Notes: generated from the sequence alone by a model not told the origin. Counted from the first letter of the stretch, positions 17,521 through 27,857 are shown. The stretch is 64,000 nucleotides of DNA from an uncultured Cellvibrionales bacterium (GCA_913019905.1 CAJVZD010000010.1:1-64000); one strand, 5' to 3'. Program-made: numbers and translations.

Positions 17521-18420
17521 TTATGCCTGTTCCTCACCGCTGATAGGTAACCAAATTTGGGTGTGTAAGTCTGCGGTGACTACCTCGACTGGACTATTCA
17601 GATAAGTTTCAAACGGTAATTCGTCCCGCAGAGCATAGCCCGAATTAGGCAACCACACGCAATACACTTGATTCCAGGCCTGATGTAAATAGTTATAACT
17701 TCCCCGATAGTCAAAGACCGCCCACTGTCCAGCGACAAATTGATGCCTTTGTTTGCTCCAACTGCCGAGATCAGGCTGAGAAAACAAACCGCCATACCAC
17801 ACCTCAACCTCGCTGTCGTTGAGGCCGGCGGGGCTTGCCGGATAGGCGCTTACGACCGCCGTGGGCTGGTCGCTTATCAGACCGGCAAACAACTCGGTTA
17901 GGTTTTTCTCTGCAAAAAAACGACCGTGACTAGTTCCTTTTGCGCTGCGATACTGCAATACCATGGCATTCGTATTTTCGACAGTAAACGACAAGTTCAG
18001 AGTAGCCACGGCCTTCGTTTTTAGATACGGTCTATTGGCTTGCGCCCGCGCGGGACTATCGTGAAGTGGCAGTTGACCCGATCTAAACCCACTGGGACTA
18101 ATCCCAAAATGTTGCTTAAATGCGCGCGCGAAGGCTGACGGAGTTTCAAATCCAACATCAAGGGCCAATTCAGTGAGTACTGTTTCAGGATTTTCTCGCA
18201 GCTGGATAGCCGCTTTTTCCAAACGCCGACTGCGTACATAATGATGGATCGGTTCGCCGGTAAAGGCGGGGAACAGACGATGGAAATGATATTCGGAAAA
18301 ATGTGCCGCCTCAGCTACTTGAGCTGCCGTCATCGGTTCACCCAGGCGTTCATCAATAAATTCTAAAGCCCTTTGAATTCTGCTCCGGTAATAATCGGTA
18401 TCGGCCATACGATGAATCAT
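17521..18420 (-). CDS. AraC family regulator with GyrI-like effector domain
   Basis: 299 residues. Two HTH motifs occupy residues 10-110: MTAAQVAEAAHFSEYHFHRL and ELALDVGFETPSAFARAFKQ, followed by HFGISPSGFR. The C-terminal half (about 140-295) is a GyrI-like/Rob-type small-molecule binding domain ending TADLHTQIWLPIS. Such N-terminal-HTH proteins resemble Rob and activate stress or efflux genes after binding a hydrophobic compound. Target genes are unknown; the amidase 115 nt downstream is in the same direction and may or may not be under its control. Confidence 0.92.
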   Translation of the reverse strand: MIHRMADTDYYRSRIQRALEFIDERLGEPMTAAQVAEAAHFSEYHFHRLFPAFTGEPIHHYVRSRRLEKAAIQLRENPETVLTELALDVGFETPSAFARAFKQHFGISPSGFRSGQLPLHDSPARAQANRPYLKTKAVATLNLSFTVENTNAMVLQYRSAKGTSHGRFFAEKNLTELFAGLISDQPTAVVSAYPASPAGLNDSEVEVWYGGLFSQPDLGSWSKQRHQFVAGQWAVFDYRGSYNYLHQAWNQVYCVWLPNSGYALRDELPFETYLNSPVEVVTADLHTQIWLPISGEEQA

Positions 18421-18521
18421 CTAGTGTACAAAGAAAATGCAATTGTTTTACCTACCACATCCGAAATATCGCGATCTCCCTACTGTTAATTAAGAAGGAC
18501 GTCGAATCAGATCAAAGCGCT

Positions 18522-20291
18522 TTAAGCTTCGTTCATGCGCTTCAGGATAGCTTTAGACACAACTCTATGCAGCTGTTCCGCGTTGATAGGTTTAGGGACG
18601 TAACCATCGATCTTCTGCGCTAGTAGAACTTCCGACTCGTCATTATATGAGTTCGCGGTCACAGCGATCACCGGCACATGTTTGCCCGCGGCGTTTAAGG
18701 CCCGAATTTTCCTGGTCGTTTCAATACCATCCAGGACCGGCATTTGAATATCCATTAATATGACGTCGTAATGTTTTTCTTTGTCTGAAAAAAGCGCGAT
18801 CGCCTTTTCACCACTGTCTACTGTATCCACTGTCCAACCCAGATTTTTAACCATCTTTTCAACAATGAGAAGATTCGTTGGATTATCATCCGCCACCAAT
18901 AAATGATAGGGCGTATCTTGCAACACGCCTTCAACAGCTTTTTCATTTTGTTCTACTTCGACAACGCCAGCCTCTTTTACTGGCAGCGAAAAGCTAAAAA
19001 TACTGCCCTCACCAAGCGTCGATTTAAGACTAAGGGTGCCATCCATTAACAACAACAACTCGCGACAAATTGCCAAACCAAGTCCTGTGCCGGTACGCGT
19101 ACGCGACTGGGCCGAATCGACTTGAGTAAACCGCTCAAAGAGACTTTCCGAAACATCTTCGGGAATACCAATTCCCGTATCTTCAACATCGCATTCCAGC
19201 TCAAACACACCCGCGGAAATTGCCCGGCATCGCACGGTCACAACGATCGAACCGCTCTCGGTAAACTTAATGGCATTCCCGACCAAATTGTAAATGATCT
19301 GCCGCATTCTGGCATCGTCGACATAAAAGTAGTAGGGCGTCAGAAACGAGGTATTGAGATTCAGAATCAGACCTTTCTCAACGGCCATGGGCCTGAGTAA
19401 GTCTATCGACTCCTCGACTAGCGTAATGAAATTAACCGGACTGCGATCGATGGAAAATTGTCCTGCCTGCAATTTGGACATATCCAATAGATCATTCATC
19501 AATACCTGTAACGTGCGCGCCGAGTTATTCGCGACGTTTAGATAGCGAGCTGTTTCCTCAGGTTCCTGGTTAGCACGCAGCAGTTGCAACATGCCGAGCA
19601 ACCCGGTTATTGGCGTTCTAATTTCGTGACTGATATTGGCAAGAAAATCCGATTGGACACCCATCGCCACTGATGTCTTCTCCAAAGCGATTTCTAATTG
19701 ATCAGATTGATATTCATTGACCAGCCCTCGCTCTATCGAAGTCATTAGCCAACCATTAATGATGATGGATATTCTAATTAACGTTAGAGTAAGGAAAAGA
19801 GCAATCACACCAATGATCTTCTCGGCCGAAGAATCGCGCGTTAGCATGAAAACTGCGATGGGCAATGCACCAAGTAGAATGAAGCCGATAACAGCTGGCA
19901 ATATCGGCACAGAATAGTATGAGCCGCCAGCGACGACGCAGATAACAATCGTTATTATCAAAAACGTGCCTTGAAAATCACCGGTATCGCCAAAGAAAAA
20001 TACAGTGCACCCCCATAAGGCGCTAACCATCCAGATCAATACGGTATAGCAACGCACCCATGCGGCATTGGAAAGTAGTGCCTGATCGCTCCTTCCAATC
20101 CAGTACAGGAAAAGCCTGGCAATGAGTAAGAATGCGAAGCACGTTGTCCAGGGCCCAACATACAGCGCATTAACATTGTTCCAAAAGTAGGTGGCCGATA
20201 CGCCGGCTAAAACCGTGTTTGAAACGAGCGCGGAAGTGGTCCCAGAACAAATAAGCCGGACTTTTTCTTTCAGTAAACGCTCTTCATGCAC
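18522..20291 (-). CDS. Hybrid sensor histidine kinase with multi-span membrane sensor
   Basis: 589 residues. The N-terminal 185 residues contain about six membrane spans with short loops, a MASE-like sensor. HisKA has phospho-acceptor H222 in ANISHEIRTPITG, and HATPase shows NLVGNAIKFT, DTGIGIPE and GTGLGLAI. The C-terminal receiver (about 463-585) has DD at 468-469, phospho-acceptor D514 and KP near 567. The design matches hybrid kinases that signal through a separate Hpt protein. No response regulator is nearby. Its ATG lies at the left end of a 610-nt gap. Confidence 0.93.
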   Translation of the reverse strand: MHEERLLKEKVRLICSGTTSALVSNTVLAGVSATYFWNNVNALYVGPWTTCFAFLLIARLFLYWIGRSDQALLSNAAWVRCYTVLIWMVSALWGCTVFFFGDTGDFQGTFLIITIVICVVAGGSYYSVPILPAVIGFILLGALPIAVFMLTRDSSAEKIIGVIALFLTLTLIRISIIINGWLMTSIERGLVNEYQSDQLEIALEKTSVAMGVQSDFLANISHEIRTPITGLLGMLQLLRANQEPEETARYLNVANNSARTLQVLMNDLLDMSKLQAGQFSIDRSPVNFITLVEESIDLLRPMAVEKGLILNLNTSFLTPYYFYVDDARMRQIIYNLVGNAIKFTESGSIVVTVRCRAISAGVFELECDVEDTGIGIPEDVSESLFERFTQVDSAQSRTRTGTGLGLAICRELLLLMDGTLSLKSTLGEGSIFSFSLPVKEAGVVEVEQNEKAVEGVLQDTPYHLLVADDNPTNLLIVEKMVKNLGWTVDTVDSGEKAIALFSDKEKHYDVILMDIQMPVLDGIETTRKIRALNAAGKHVPVIAVTANSYNDESEVLLAQKIDGYVPKPINAEQLHRVVSKAILKRMNEA

Positions 20292-20901
20292 TGAGAAAAT
20301 CTCCTTACGAAGTAACTAACTGCCTGATCGCTTGATTGCCTGATTACCAGCAGTTAATTCCGGTCGAATCGCCGCTGGCGACCCAATGGGCGTCACTACC
20401 AGCTTCTTCGGGGTTATGATTTAACTTATCTTAATCACTATATTACCGGTTCTGAAACTAGCCCCCTTGACTTCCAGATAGTTCGAATTGGATCATTTTT
20501 GATCTAGACAAGCAATCAATGCATCGCCTGGAGTTCTTTTAGCTTAGCATTTCGATGCCCTGGGTTCGAGTATGTGAGACTGGAATCAGATCTTACCCCT
20601 GCCTACAAAATAATATCAGGGCAATTTCAACGCTGCATTAAGAAATACACTTTAAAACACTGAGATTCAATGTCGCCCAACCGTTCGCTTTTACGCAGCA
20701 ATTGAGCCGTGCTGTTTCACTTTTACCGCTCCTTATCTAAAGCCATGATCGTTAAGCGATATTGTGTGAATTATCCCTTCTTCAAAAAACCATAGAGTCT
20801 TGAACCGTGCTATGGCATATTACGCAAGCTGTAATGGTTCGCGAGAACGCCGTATTCAAAACTACTAAATTCTATATTAACTTAAATAAGGTCGCTTCTA
20901 A
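20292..20901. other. 610-nt intergenic region between divergent kinase and GST genes
   Basis: No reading frame with coding character, RNA gene or strong hairpin was seen. It must hold both promoters. An unusually long leader for one of the genes or a small RNA is possible but unsupported. Confidence 0.35.
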
Positions 20902-21546
20902 ATGATGAAATTATACGATTCTCCCAGTGCCCCAAACCCTCGCCGTGTAAACATTTTTGCCGCGGAAAAAGGTCTTGAGCTAGAAAGCGTTGTGGTCGAT
21001 ATGCGCGCGGGTGAACATAAGACGCCGGCATTTTTTGCCAAGAATCCGAGCGGCAAAATACCTGTGTTAGAACTCGATGACGGCACGTGTATCGGCGAGA
21101 CTGTTGCCATCTGCCGCTATCTCGAATCGGTAGCGCCTACGCCAAACCTGTTCGGCGAAAATCCCGTTGAAACAGCCATTATTGAGATGCACCACCGTCA
21201 TATTGAACACGAATTGTTTTCTCCCATCGGTCAAGCGTGGGTTAATGGTCCAATTGTCGGTAGTATGGGTATTATTGAGTCAATACCAGCAGCAAAAGAA
21301 CGGGGCGACTTACTGACTCAAGCCTACTATAAGCGACTCAATAAAGAGCTTTCAAAACGAGATTACATCGCAGGTGATCGCTTCACTATTGCCGATATTA
21401 CGGCGCTCTGTTGTATCGATTTCGCCGCGGGTATGGTGTACTTAAAACCCGCTGACGATCTGGAAGCCCTGTGGCAGTGGCATCAACGAGTCAGTTCGCG
21501 AGACAGCGTAAAAAACACCACTCCCGCAATGTCACTTCCAAGCTGA
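20902..21546 (+). CDS. Glutathione S-transferase
   Basis: 214 residues. The thioredoxin-like N-domain begins LYDSPSAPNPRRVNIFAAEK, with Ser or Asn rather than Cys at the catalytic position, followed by the cis-Pro motif SGKIPVLELDDG and the glutathione-contacting GETVAICRYLE. The all-helical C-domain contains GDRFTIADITALCC, the N-capping box of GSTs. It probably conjugates or reduces a small electrophile in the cytoplasm. A perfect 12-bp hairpin follows 8 nt after the stop. Confidence 0.92.
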   Translation: MMKLYDSPSAPNPRRVNIFAAEKGLELESVVVDMRAGEHKTPAFFAKNPSGKIPVLELDDGTCIGETVAICRYLESVAPTPNLFGENPVETAIIEMHHRHIEHELFSPIGQAWVNGPIVGSMGIIESIPAAKERGDLLTQAYYKRLNKELSKRDYIAGDRFTIADITALCCIDFAAGMVYLKPADDLEALWQWHQRVSSRDSVKNTTPAMSLPS

Positions 21547-21553
21547 TAAAACC

Positions 21554-21580
21554 GAATCGACGGGAATGTCCCGTCGATTC
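21554..21580 (+). terminator. Perfect 12-bp stem-loop after the GST gene
   Basis: GAATCGACGGGA and TCCCGTCGATTC pair perfectly around a 3-nt loop, starting 8 nt after the stop. The U-tract is poor, so termination efficiency is uncertain; the position supports a transcript 3' end. Confidence 0.65.
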
Positions 21581-21858
21581 TCCACTACAAAAAGAAAAAC
21601 ACGGCGAGTAAACTTAAACTGCAAGACCTGTTAACGGCTTGCAGCGTGGCAATGTAAATCTTGACAAAAAGTTCAAGTAGCACGCTAGAGGCAATAAGGA
21701 ACGTACTGAGCTTTTTCGCTTAAATGCAAATCTTTCGACGTGCGAAAAAATACTCACAGCCGTAATCATTAACCGTGCTTCAACAGCAAACTCTTCAGAA
21801 CTCAGCTAAAATAACCAACGCATAGGTCTATATAGCAAAAATTGGGCAGCAATAAAAA

Positions 21859-22653
21859 ATGAAGATTCTTCAAAGCGTTTGTGTTGTTTTTTTAATAGCA
21901 GTTCGCCCGAGCCTTCTTCCGGTGACTGCTGCTTTGGTGGATAAGGAGGCCGCTTCGCACCAAGATCCCTATGTGTTCCTAATTCCAAGTGTTTATCCGA
22001 ATAAAATAGCCTCTGCTAAGCTCCGCCCTATATTCGATGGTCTTGGCGAAAATCTCGAGCGCGAAATGGTGTATCGGGCGGTGTCAGATAAAAGAGATTT
22101 AATAAACAGGATAAGCAACACAAAGTTAGATCTCGTCATTTGGGGGTATATTCCAGAGCTCGATCAAATTTTAACCCGCGCAGGATTTAGGCGTTTGCTG
22201 GGAGCAAAACTGCAGGTCACACTATATAAGTTAAGAGGAAAAAAGACGGGAAACGTTAATACCATAAAGGCGATTGGTGGACTGTCGTATTCATCATCAC
22301 TTAATATCGCAAAGAGGTACTATGAGGAACAAGAGATATCAGTCGTAATCAAACCATACCCAAATTATTTCGACGCGATAAAAAGTCTAAATTCTGGCGA
22401 AATTGATTACATCGCTGGAGCTCCTTCGTTTATTCAAGGAATGGCGCCTTCGGTAAAAAACCGTTATGAAGATATACTATCATTTCCCAACTTCGGAGAA
22501 ACGGCGGTGTACGTAAAACCCTCCCTCCCCGATAATGCACATGAAGAAATTGTTTCCAACTACTTTATCGAAAATACTCAACTGATTAGCAATGCCTTCG
22601 GCACGGGGGTTTTTCGGCGCAATATTCCATCGGAAAAGCCAAAAAAACAATGA
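21859..22653 (+). CDS. Orphan periplasmic binding-like protein (PhnD/SBP type)
   Basis: 264 residues with a signal peptide (about 1-25, ending PVTAAL). The mature part opens YVFLIPSVYPNKIASAKLRP followed by IFDGLGENLE, like PhnD-type or tetrathionate-type binding proteins in which a LRP-x-FD/LG helix follows strand 1. GGLSYSSSLNIAKRYYEEQE and AIKSLNSGEIDYIAGAPSFI are the hinge and second-lobe signatures. No ABC partners are adjacent; the next gene is a hydrolase 60 nt downstream, possibly co-transcribed. Ligand unknown. Confidence 0.75.
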   Translation: MKILQSVCVVFLIAVRPSLLPVTAALVDKEAASHQDPYVFLIPSVYPNKIASAKLRPIFDGLGENLEREMVYRAVSDKRDLINRISNTKLDLVIWGYIPELDQILTRAGFRRLLGAKLQVTLYKLRGKKTGNVNTIKAIGGLSYSSSLNIAKRYYEEQEISVVIKPYPNYFDAIKSLNSGEIDYIAGAPSFIQGMAPSVKNRYEDILSFPNFGETAVYVKPSLPDNAHEEIVSNYFIENTQLISNAFGTGVFRRNIPSEKPKKQ

Positions 22654-22712
22654 AATGACGATAAGAAAATCCGTCCTGAAAAGATAGACCCTTAGCCATT
22701 AATTGAGAAATT

Positions 22713-23651
22713 ATGTTTAAAAAAATAAGTGCTGGAATTTTCCTTCTAACGTTGACAGCCCTCACTATTTCATTGGGATTTTACTCGAGTTTCAGTGAAG
22801 AACGGTTATCCAGTCTCGTATCCAACAGTCAGATAGCCAATACCGCAGTGGGCCCGATAGAATACGAAATCGTTGAAGCGCAGGGACCCACTATTCTTTT
22901 TTTACACGGAACGCCCGGGGGCTATGACGGACCGAAAAGCTTCCCTGGATTTCGAGTGCTCGCACCTTCAAGGCCAGGTTATCTCAGAACACCACTCGAT
23001 GTCGGCGAATCTCCTGTTGAACAAGCACATGCCTATGCAGCGCTTCTGGATACGCTGGACATTGATTCCGTTCTCGCTGTCGGAGTTTCGGGCGGTGGAC
23101 CGTCAGCCATTTCATTTGCGGCGATGTATCCAGAAAAAACAACGGCTCTGATTGCGATCGAGGCCGTCTCACAGCCGGACATTGATCCGCCGTCCCTTCC
23201 TGCTTTCCTAGGAAACGACTTTTCAATGTGGGCGGTTTTATCACTAATGAAGAATGTTCTGGGCTCCGAGGGTATCATCGAATTTATGGTACCCAATCCG
23301 GTAAACAGGGCTTTGATTTTAGATGACGCGGCGAAAGTAACCACGGTGTCCGATATGGTTTTTTCTATGTGGCCCATTTCACAACGGAAAATCGGTATGG
23401 ACAACGATTTCAAACAATTTTCCAACATGATGTTACCCAACGTCGATACAACTGTACCAACCCTAATTATTCATGGGACGGAAGATATTAACGTGCCATT
23501 TGCACAAAGCGAGAAATTACTAAAACAGATACCGCACGCGAAATTCCATGTCGTCGAAATGGGCGATCATATGATGCCGTTTTCCCACGCTGAAGAAGTC
23601 GCGGCCGCGCTTGCCGACTTTCTAGAACCACTTAATATCAAGATCCCGTGA
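22713..23651 (+). CDS. Alpha/beta hydrolase, exported or membrane-anchored
   Basis: 312 residues. A hydrophobic N-terminus (about 5-25) is a signal or anchor. The fold is marked by ILFLHGTPGGYDG (oxyanion HG), APSRPGYLRTPL, the nucleophile elbow AVGVSGGGPSAISF (G-V-S-G-G), the acid in LIIHGTEDINVP and the catalytic His in GDHMMPFSH. The substrate is unknown. It is about 60 nt downstream of the binding-protein gene in the same direction. Confidence 0.87.
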   Translation: MFKKISAGIFLLTLTALTISLGFYSSFSEERLSSLVSNSQIANTAVGPIEYEIVEAQGPTILFLHGTPGGYDGPKSFPGFRVLAPSRPGYLRTPLDVGESPVEQAHAYAALLDTLDIDSVLAVGVSGGGPSAISFAAMYPEKTTALIAIEAVSQPDIDPPSLPAFLGNDFSMWAVLSLMKNVLGSEGIIEFMVPNPVNRALILDDAAKVTTVSDMVFSMWPISQRKIGMDNDFKQFSNMMLPNVDTTVPTLIIHGTEDINVPFAQSEKLLKQIPHAKFHVVEMGDHMMPFSHAEEVAAALADFLEPLNIKIP

Positions 23652-23804
23652 TTCTGGTAACCAGACATTTATAACGGCATCTACGCATTAACGGGACCGC
23701 CGCGATCACGTGTATTCCGTGGACTAAAATTCACTTTTGATCACACTCTCTCAAACACGACCATCGTCTAACCATAGTTGTTAGTAACTGTTAGATATTA
23801 CTCT

Positions 23805-23996
23805 CTACTCGGGATCAATCGTCTCAATTTCGGTAACCACTTTCTGAATCAGTTTGGCACGTCCCGATTTTACCAGAGCATCGCGTAATACGTATTCTAT
23901 TTGCGCATTAATACTCCGCAGATCGTCGTCTGCCCAGCGCTGCATGGCGGAGAGAATTTGTTCATTGATACGTAGCGGGTAGGCTTTTTTTGCCAT
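23805..23996 (-). CDS. Arc-like ribbon-helix-helix protein
   Basis: 63 residues. MAKKAYPLRINEQILSAMQR is the Arc-type beta-strand followed by helix A; WADDDLRSINAQIEYVLRDA is helix B with the N-Q-I-E pattern of the Arc/MetJ fold. Proteins of this exact type are regularly found next to SPFH-domain proteins, as here (228 nt downstream of one). It probably binds an operator as a dimer of dimers; the 23-bp palindrome at 25100-25122 is a candidate target. Confidence 0.88.
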   Translation of the reverse strand: MAKKAYPLRINEQILSAMQRWADDDLRSINAQIEYVLRDALVKSGRAKLIQKVVTEIETIDPE

Positions 23997-24224
23997 AATA
24001 GTCTGTATCTATATCAGTTTTATATAAATTAGCATTAGACCTAGGCCAATGCCGCCGCCGTCTATGGCGTTATATCTGAGAAGCTCCGATCCATCCCTGC
24101 TTGCCCATGTCATTGAGTTGCTACTGCATTTTATCTGATTTAAATTTTCCAACGCAAAAGAACTTTTCATTACATTCCACTACCCTGTATCGCCAATGCA
24201 TAAACTCTCCTAACCCAGGTTAAA

Positions 24225-25079
24225 TTAATACAATGAACCGGCGTTTACGACAGGCTGTACTTGCTGGTCGCTGCAAATTACCACCAACAAATTGCTGACC
24301 ATACTCGCTTTACGTTCTTCGTCTAGCTGAAAATCGTGCTCCTTTGTTAAGGTATCTAAGGCATCAGTAACCATTTCTACCGCGCCTTTTACGATTAAAC
24401 GGCGAGCAGCTAATACCGCACCAGCCTGCTGTTTTCGCAACATAGCTTGTGCGATTTCCGGTGAATAAGCCAGATGGCTAATGCGTGTTTCAATCACATG
24501 CACCCCGGCCTTTTGCAAACGCTCCTGTACTTCCAGCTTTATTTTTTCGGCGATGCTCGCAGGATCACCACGCAAGGACAATTCGTCGCCATCGTGTGGC
24601 TCATAAGGATATGTATTGGCCAAGTTACGCAACGCAGCCTCGCTTTGAATAGTGACAAAACTTTCAAAGTCATCGACTTCAAAATACGCTTCGGCTGAAT
24701 CGACCACCTTCCAGACCACTACTGCAGCTATTTCTATAGGGTTGCCGCGAGCATCGTTCACCTTAAGTTTGCCGCTTTCAAAATTGCGGACACGCAGCGA
24801 AATTTGCTTTTTGGAAAAAAATGGATTGGCCCAGCGTAATCCCGGCGCGTGTTCGGTCCCCACGTATTTGCCGAACAACTGTAGAATTTTCCCGTAATTG
24901 GGCGCGACGATGAAAAAACCAAACCATCCTACAAATACCAGTGCTGTCGCAATAACCGCGAGAACTTTAAGCCCGCCCGGAAACACCACGATCGTGCCCG
25001 CCGCCACTAATTGTGCGAAGAACAGAATGACAATCATCAAGTAACCGTTACTGGTTGACGCTGCTTCTTCTTTAACCAT
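24225..25079 (-). CDS. SPFH/band 7 domain membrane protein
   Basis: 284 residues. Two membrane spans at about 14-34 and 36-60, then [20 protein letters not shown], which opens the SPFH domain, with [20 protein letters not shown] and [10 protein letters not shown] typical of prokaryotic stomatin-like proteins. It lacks the NfeD partner. A C-terminal helical region (about 220-284) is likely an oligomerisation segment. It shares direction and neighbourhood with the Arc-like gene, a conserved pairing. Role: membrane microdomain scaffold or stress-related, not proven. Confidence 0.9.
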   Translation of the reverse strand: MVKEEAASTSNGYLMIVILFFAQLVAAGTIVVFPGGLKVLAVIATALVFVGWFGFFIVAPNYGKILQLFGKYVGTEHAPGLRWANPFFSKKQISLRVRNFESGKLKVNDARGNPIEIAAVVVWKVVDSAEAYFEVDDFESFVTIQSEAALRNLANTYPYEPHDGDELSLRGDPASIAEKIKLEVQERLQKAGVHVIETRISHLAYSPEIAQAMLRKQQAGAVLAARRLIVKGAVEMVTDALDTLTKEHDFQLDEERKASMVSNLLVVICSDQQVQPVVNAGSLY

Positions 25080-25099
25080 GGACTTTCTCCAAATTTCAA

Positions 25100-25122
25100 T
25101 GTGATATCATTTAGATATCACA
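25100..25122. promoter_or_regulatory. Perfect 23-bp palindrome, candidate operator for the Arc-like regulator
   Basis: TGTGATATC-ATTTA-GATATCACA lies 21 nt before the SPFH start codon. The 9-bp arms match perfectly. A ribbon-helix-helix dimer-of-dimers would fit such a site. The symmetry is seen; the regulator match is inference. Confidence 0.55.
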
Positions 25123-25532
25123 ATAGCATCACATTTCGAATTAGACAAGCTCTTGGCTCATCCTCACACAGACAACGACTGTGTAAACGGTTCGCAGCGC
25201 TACCATCGGGAAAATTGTAAGAAATGTTTTTGGAAAGTTCACGCCTAATGAATTCACCCGCCAAAGACAATTGAGCGTTGCTCATGCGAGTATGTACTCA
25301 ACCGGGAATCGCCGCCGAGCACATACTATTAAGGCGTGCTACCGGGATACCACCGCCGGAAGAGTAATGTTGTCGTCGACGGGGAATCGTGAATGTCTTA
25401 GATGACCTGTACCAGGTGATCGTCTAAACCAATCTGTCCAGCCCGTCGTAGCGAGCCGGGGTTATTTTTTCGAGGTGTACAGCACGTAACATCCAAGATC
25501 TAGCGAATCCAAGCGATGCTTTCTTTGTTAGT
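25123..25532. other. 410-nt intergenic region
   Basis: Lies between the GH3 stop and the SPFH promoter. No gene or clear terminator was recognised. Promoter elements for the SPFH gene should be at the left end. Confidence 0.35.
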
Positions 25533-27857
25533 TCACTCAGCTAACGACTCGTCGACAGTAATCGTTTGGCTCAGATTAAGAGCCGCGGACGAATTACCTA
25601 CCATTAGTGTGTACCGACCCGCGGTAGTCAGCCATTTTTGGGTAGCAACATTCCAAGTACTCAAGGGGTGGCTGGAGGCCAACGGGTCGATCTTAATCGT
25701 TACCGTTTTACTTTCACCCGCTGCCAGCACAACTTTATCAAAGGCAATCAAACGTTTTGGCGGCTGATTGAGAACCGCGGGCATACCGACATACACCTGA
25801 GGAACTTCTGCACCGGAAACGCTACCGGTATTGGTAACATCAAGGCTTACAACGATCGGCTGCTTACCGTCGGATTTAAGCGGAGATACCTTGAGATTCG
25901 ACAGTGAGAAAGTTGTATAAGACAAACCAAAACCGAAGGGAAAGCGCGGCTGTATTTTGTGCGTATCATACCAGCGATAACCAATGTTTAATCCTTCAGA
26001 ATAGGATACCGTTGGTTTACCGTTAATCGTCACGCCCGGATATTGACTGGGCGTATTAGCCGGCCATTCGCCTTCGTTCATGGGGAAAGTGACCGGTAAT
26101 TTACCCGATGGATTCACGACGCCAAACAATAGATTAGCGACGATGTTACCGTCCTCCTGTCCTGGGAACCAGGTTTCGAGCACAGCCGGGATAGACTCCA
26201 AAAATGGCAATAACGCCGACGCATTATCTTTCAAGACCAATACCGTTTTTGACGGCTTAGCCGCTGCGATAGCGCTGATCATAGCCGTCTGGTTTTTGTT
26301 GATATATTGTCTGGTCGTGTTGATATAGTCGCCGGCATCCAGTGAGATACCGAGTCGGTCCTGCCCTTCTTCAGCCAGAGTACCGGCCATAATAACAACC
26401 GCATCAGCAGCCGCCGCTGCAGCAACGGCTTCCGCCAAATTGCTATTTTCATTATCGACGATAACGAGATTGACCGATGCTTCCGAGCCGAGCGCCTTCA
26501 GCGTATTCTTCATCCCCTGTAAGGGTTTCACTGTGTAGAGAGGAATGACATCAGAACTGCCTCCACAACAGCCCGTCACCGCCGTATCGACGTAGGTTCT
26601 CTTCCCGATGAGGGCAATGTTTTTAATGGACTTCGACAAAGGCAATAACTGCTTGTCATTTTTCAACAACACAGCGCCCTGCTCACCCATCGACCTGGCA
26701 ATATCGCCGTTTCGCTTTTGATCGATCGGCGTCTGCTTCAGAGGACGATCAAATATGCCAAACTTAAACATCTGCGTATAACGGCGCAACAAAGCGGTAT
26801 CAATATCCGACAGTTTGATTTCTCGGGAATCAAGCGCTTTTTGTAGAGCTGCTGGCTTCCAGTGAGTTATCGCTCCAAACGCAGGGAAGTCCATACCGGG
26901 CATTTCGTGATCCATTCCAGCTAACATTGTCTTCGTGACGTCGTGTACGGCATAAAAATCTGATTGTACATAACCTTCGAAGCCCCATTGTCCCCGCAAT
27001 ACGTCTGTTAGAATATGTTTATTGGCACACATTCCAGAACCGTTGACTGTATTGTACGAACACATAACGGACGCAACCTCTCCCTCTTTGACCGACATTT
27101 CAAAAGGTAGCAAATAGATTTCGTGCAGGGTCTTGTCGTCAATAATTTCGTTGATGGTCATTCGATTAACTTCCTGATCGTTAGCCACCAGATGTTTAGC
27201 CATCGCAATGACGCCCTTCGACTGGATAGCCTTAATCTCAGCTACCGCCATCCGACCTGAAAGATACGGGTCTTCACCAAAATATTCGAAATTTCGTCCC
27301 AGAGTTGGATTACGAGCCAGATTCACTCCCGGCCCCTCCATCACATGAAGGGCCAAGTTATTCGACTCGGTCGCCAGAACGTCGCCAAACTGAGCCGCTA
27401 CAGCAGGATCAAAAGATGCCGCAATTGCCATCGCCGACGGCAGCGCTGTGGCTTTGGCCGAGTGTGGAGTGGTTAAAAACGACAGTGGTTTACTGGGGTC
27501 TGCGAATTCGGCAGGCACGCAGTCGTTTTGGCCAACACCAACGGGGCCATTTGTGATGCGAAGTGTTGGGATAGCAAGTTCAGGCACCCCCGGTACGTGC
27601 CGTGCACCGTAACATTCCGGAATTTCAGGCACCTGACCGGCTTCGCCGACCAGTTGCTGGAACTTTTGCTCTGTTGTCATTGCTGAAATCAGTGCTTGTG
27701 CTCGAATCTCTGGCGCGGTTGTTTTGATCATCCAAGGCTGTGGCCCAGTCTCACTCACAGCCCCCGCTGCTCCAAGGATAAGGCTCAGTCCGACGGTCAT
27801 CATCGGTCCTGCCTTTAAGTTGTTATAAAACGGCTGCAAACGCACTGAAAATTCCAC
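25533..27857 (-). CDS. Exported GH3 beta-glucosidase
   Basis: About 774 residues from a GTG at 27857, chosen because GGAG is 8 nt upstream and because it leaves a plausible signal peptide (MMTVGLSLILGAAGAVSE); the frame is open to 27941. GH3 N-domain: LRITNGPVGVG, GRNFEYFGEDPYLSGRMAVA, KHLVANDQEVNR. The nucleophile Asp is in GFEGYVQSDFYAVHD. The (alpha/beta)6 domain carries QGAVLLKNDKQLLPL and LAEEGQDRLG. A C-terminal fibronectin III-like domain shows PFGFGLSYTTF and GAEVPQVYVG. It removes beta-linked glucose or a related sugar from oligosaccharides, probably in the periplasm or outside. No transporter lies beside it. Confidence 0.93.
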   Translation of the reverse strand: MEFSVRLQPFYNNLKAGPMMTVGLSLILGAAGAVSETGPQPWMIKTTAPEIRAQALISAMTTEQKFQQLVGEAGQVPEIPECYGARHVPGVPELAIPTLRITNGPVGVGQNDCVPAEFADPSKPLSFLTTPHSAKATALPSAMAIAASFDPAVAAQFGDVLATESNNLALHVMEGPGVNLARNPTLGRNFEYFGEDPYLSGRMAVAEIKAIQSKGVIAMAKHLVANDQEVNRMTINEIIDDKTLHEIYLLPFEMSVKEGEVASVMCSYNTVNGSGMCANKHILTDVLRGQWGFEGYVQSDFYAVHDVTKTMLAGMDHEMPGMDFPAFGAITHWKPAALQKALDSREIKLSDIDTALLRRYTQMFKFGIFDRPLKQTPIDQKRNGDIARSMGEQGAVLLKNDKQLLPLSKSIKNIALIGKRTYVDTAVTGCCGGSSDVIPLYTVKPLQGMKNTLKALGSEASVNLVIVDNENSNLAEAVAAAAAADAVVIMAGTLAEEGQDRLGISLDAGDYINTTRQYINKNQTAMISAIAAAKPSKTVLVLKDNASALLPFLESIPAVLETWFPGQEDGNIVANLLFGVVNPSGKLPVTFPMNEGEWPANTPSQYPGVTINGKPTVSYSEGLNIGYRWYDTHKIQPRFPFGFGLSYTTFSLSNLKVSPLKSDGKQPIVVSLDVTNTGSVSGAEVPQVYVGMPAVLNQPPKRLIAFDKVVLAAGESKTVTIKIDPLASSHPLSTWNVATQKWLTTAGRYTLMVGNSSAALNLSQTITVDESLAE

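Noticed and set aside
20555-20590. T-loop-like GGGTTCGAG that might mark a tRNA
   Set aside because: No acceptor stem, anticodon arm or CCA context could be folded around it.
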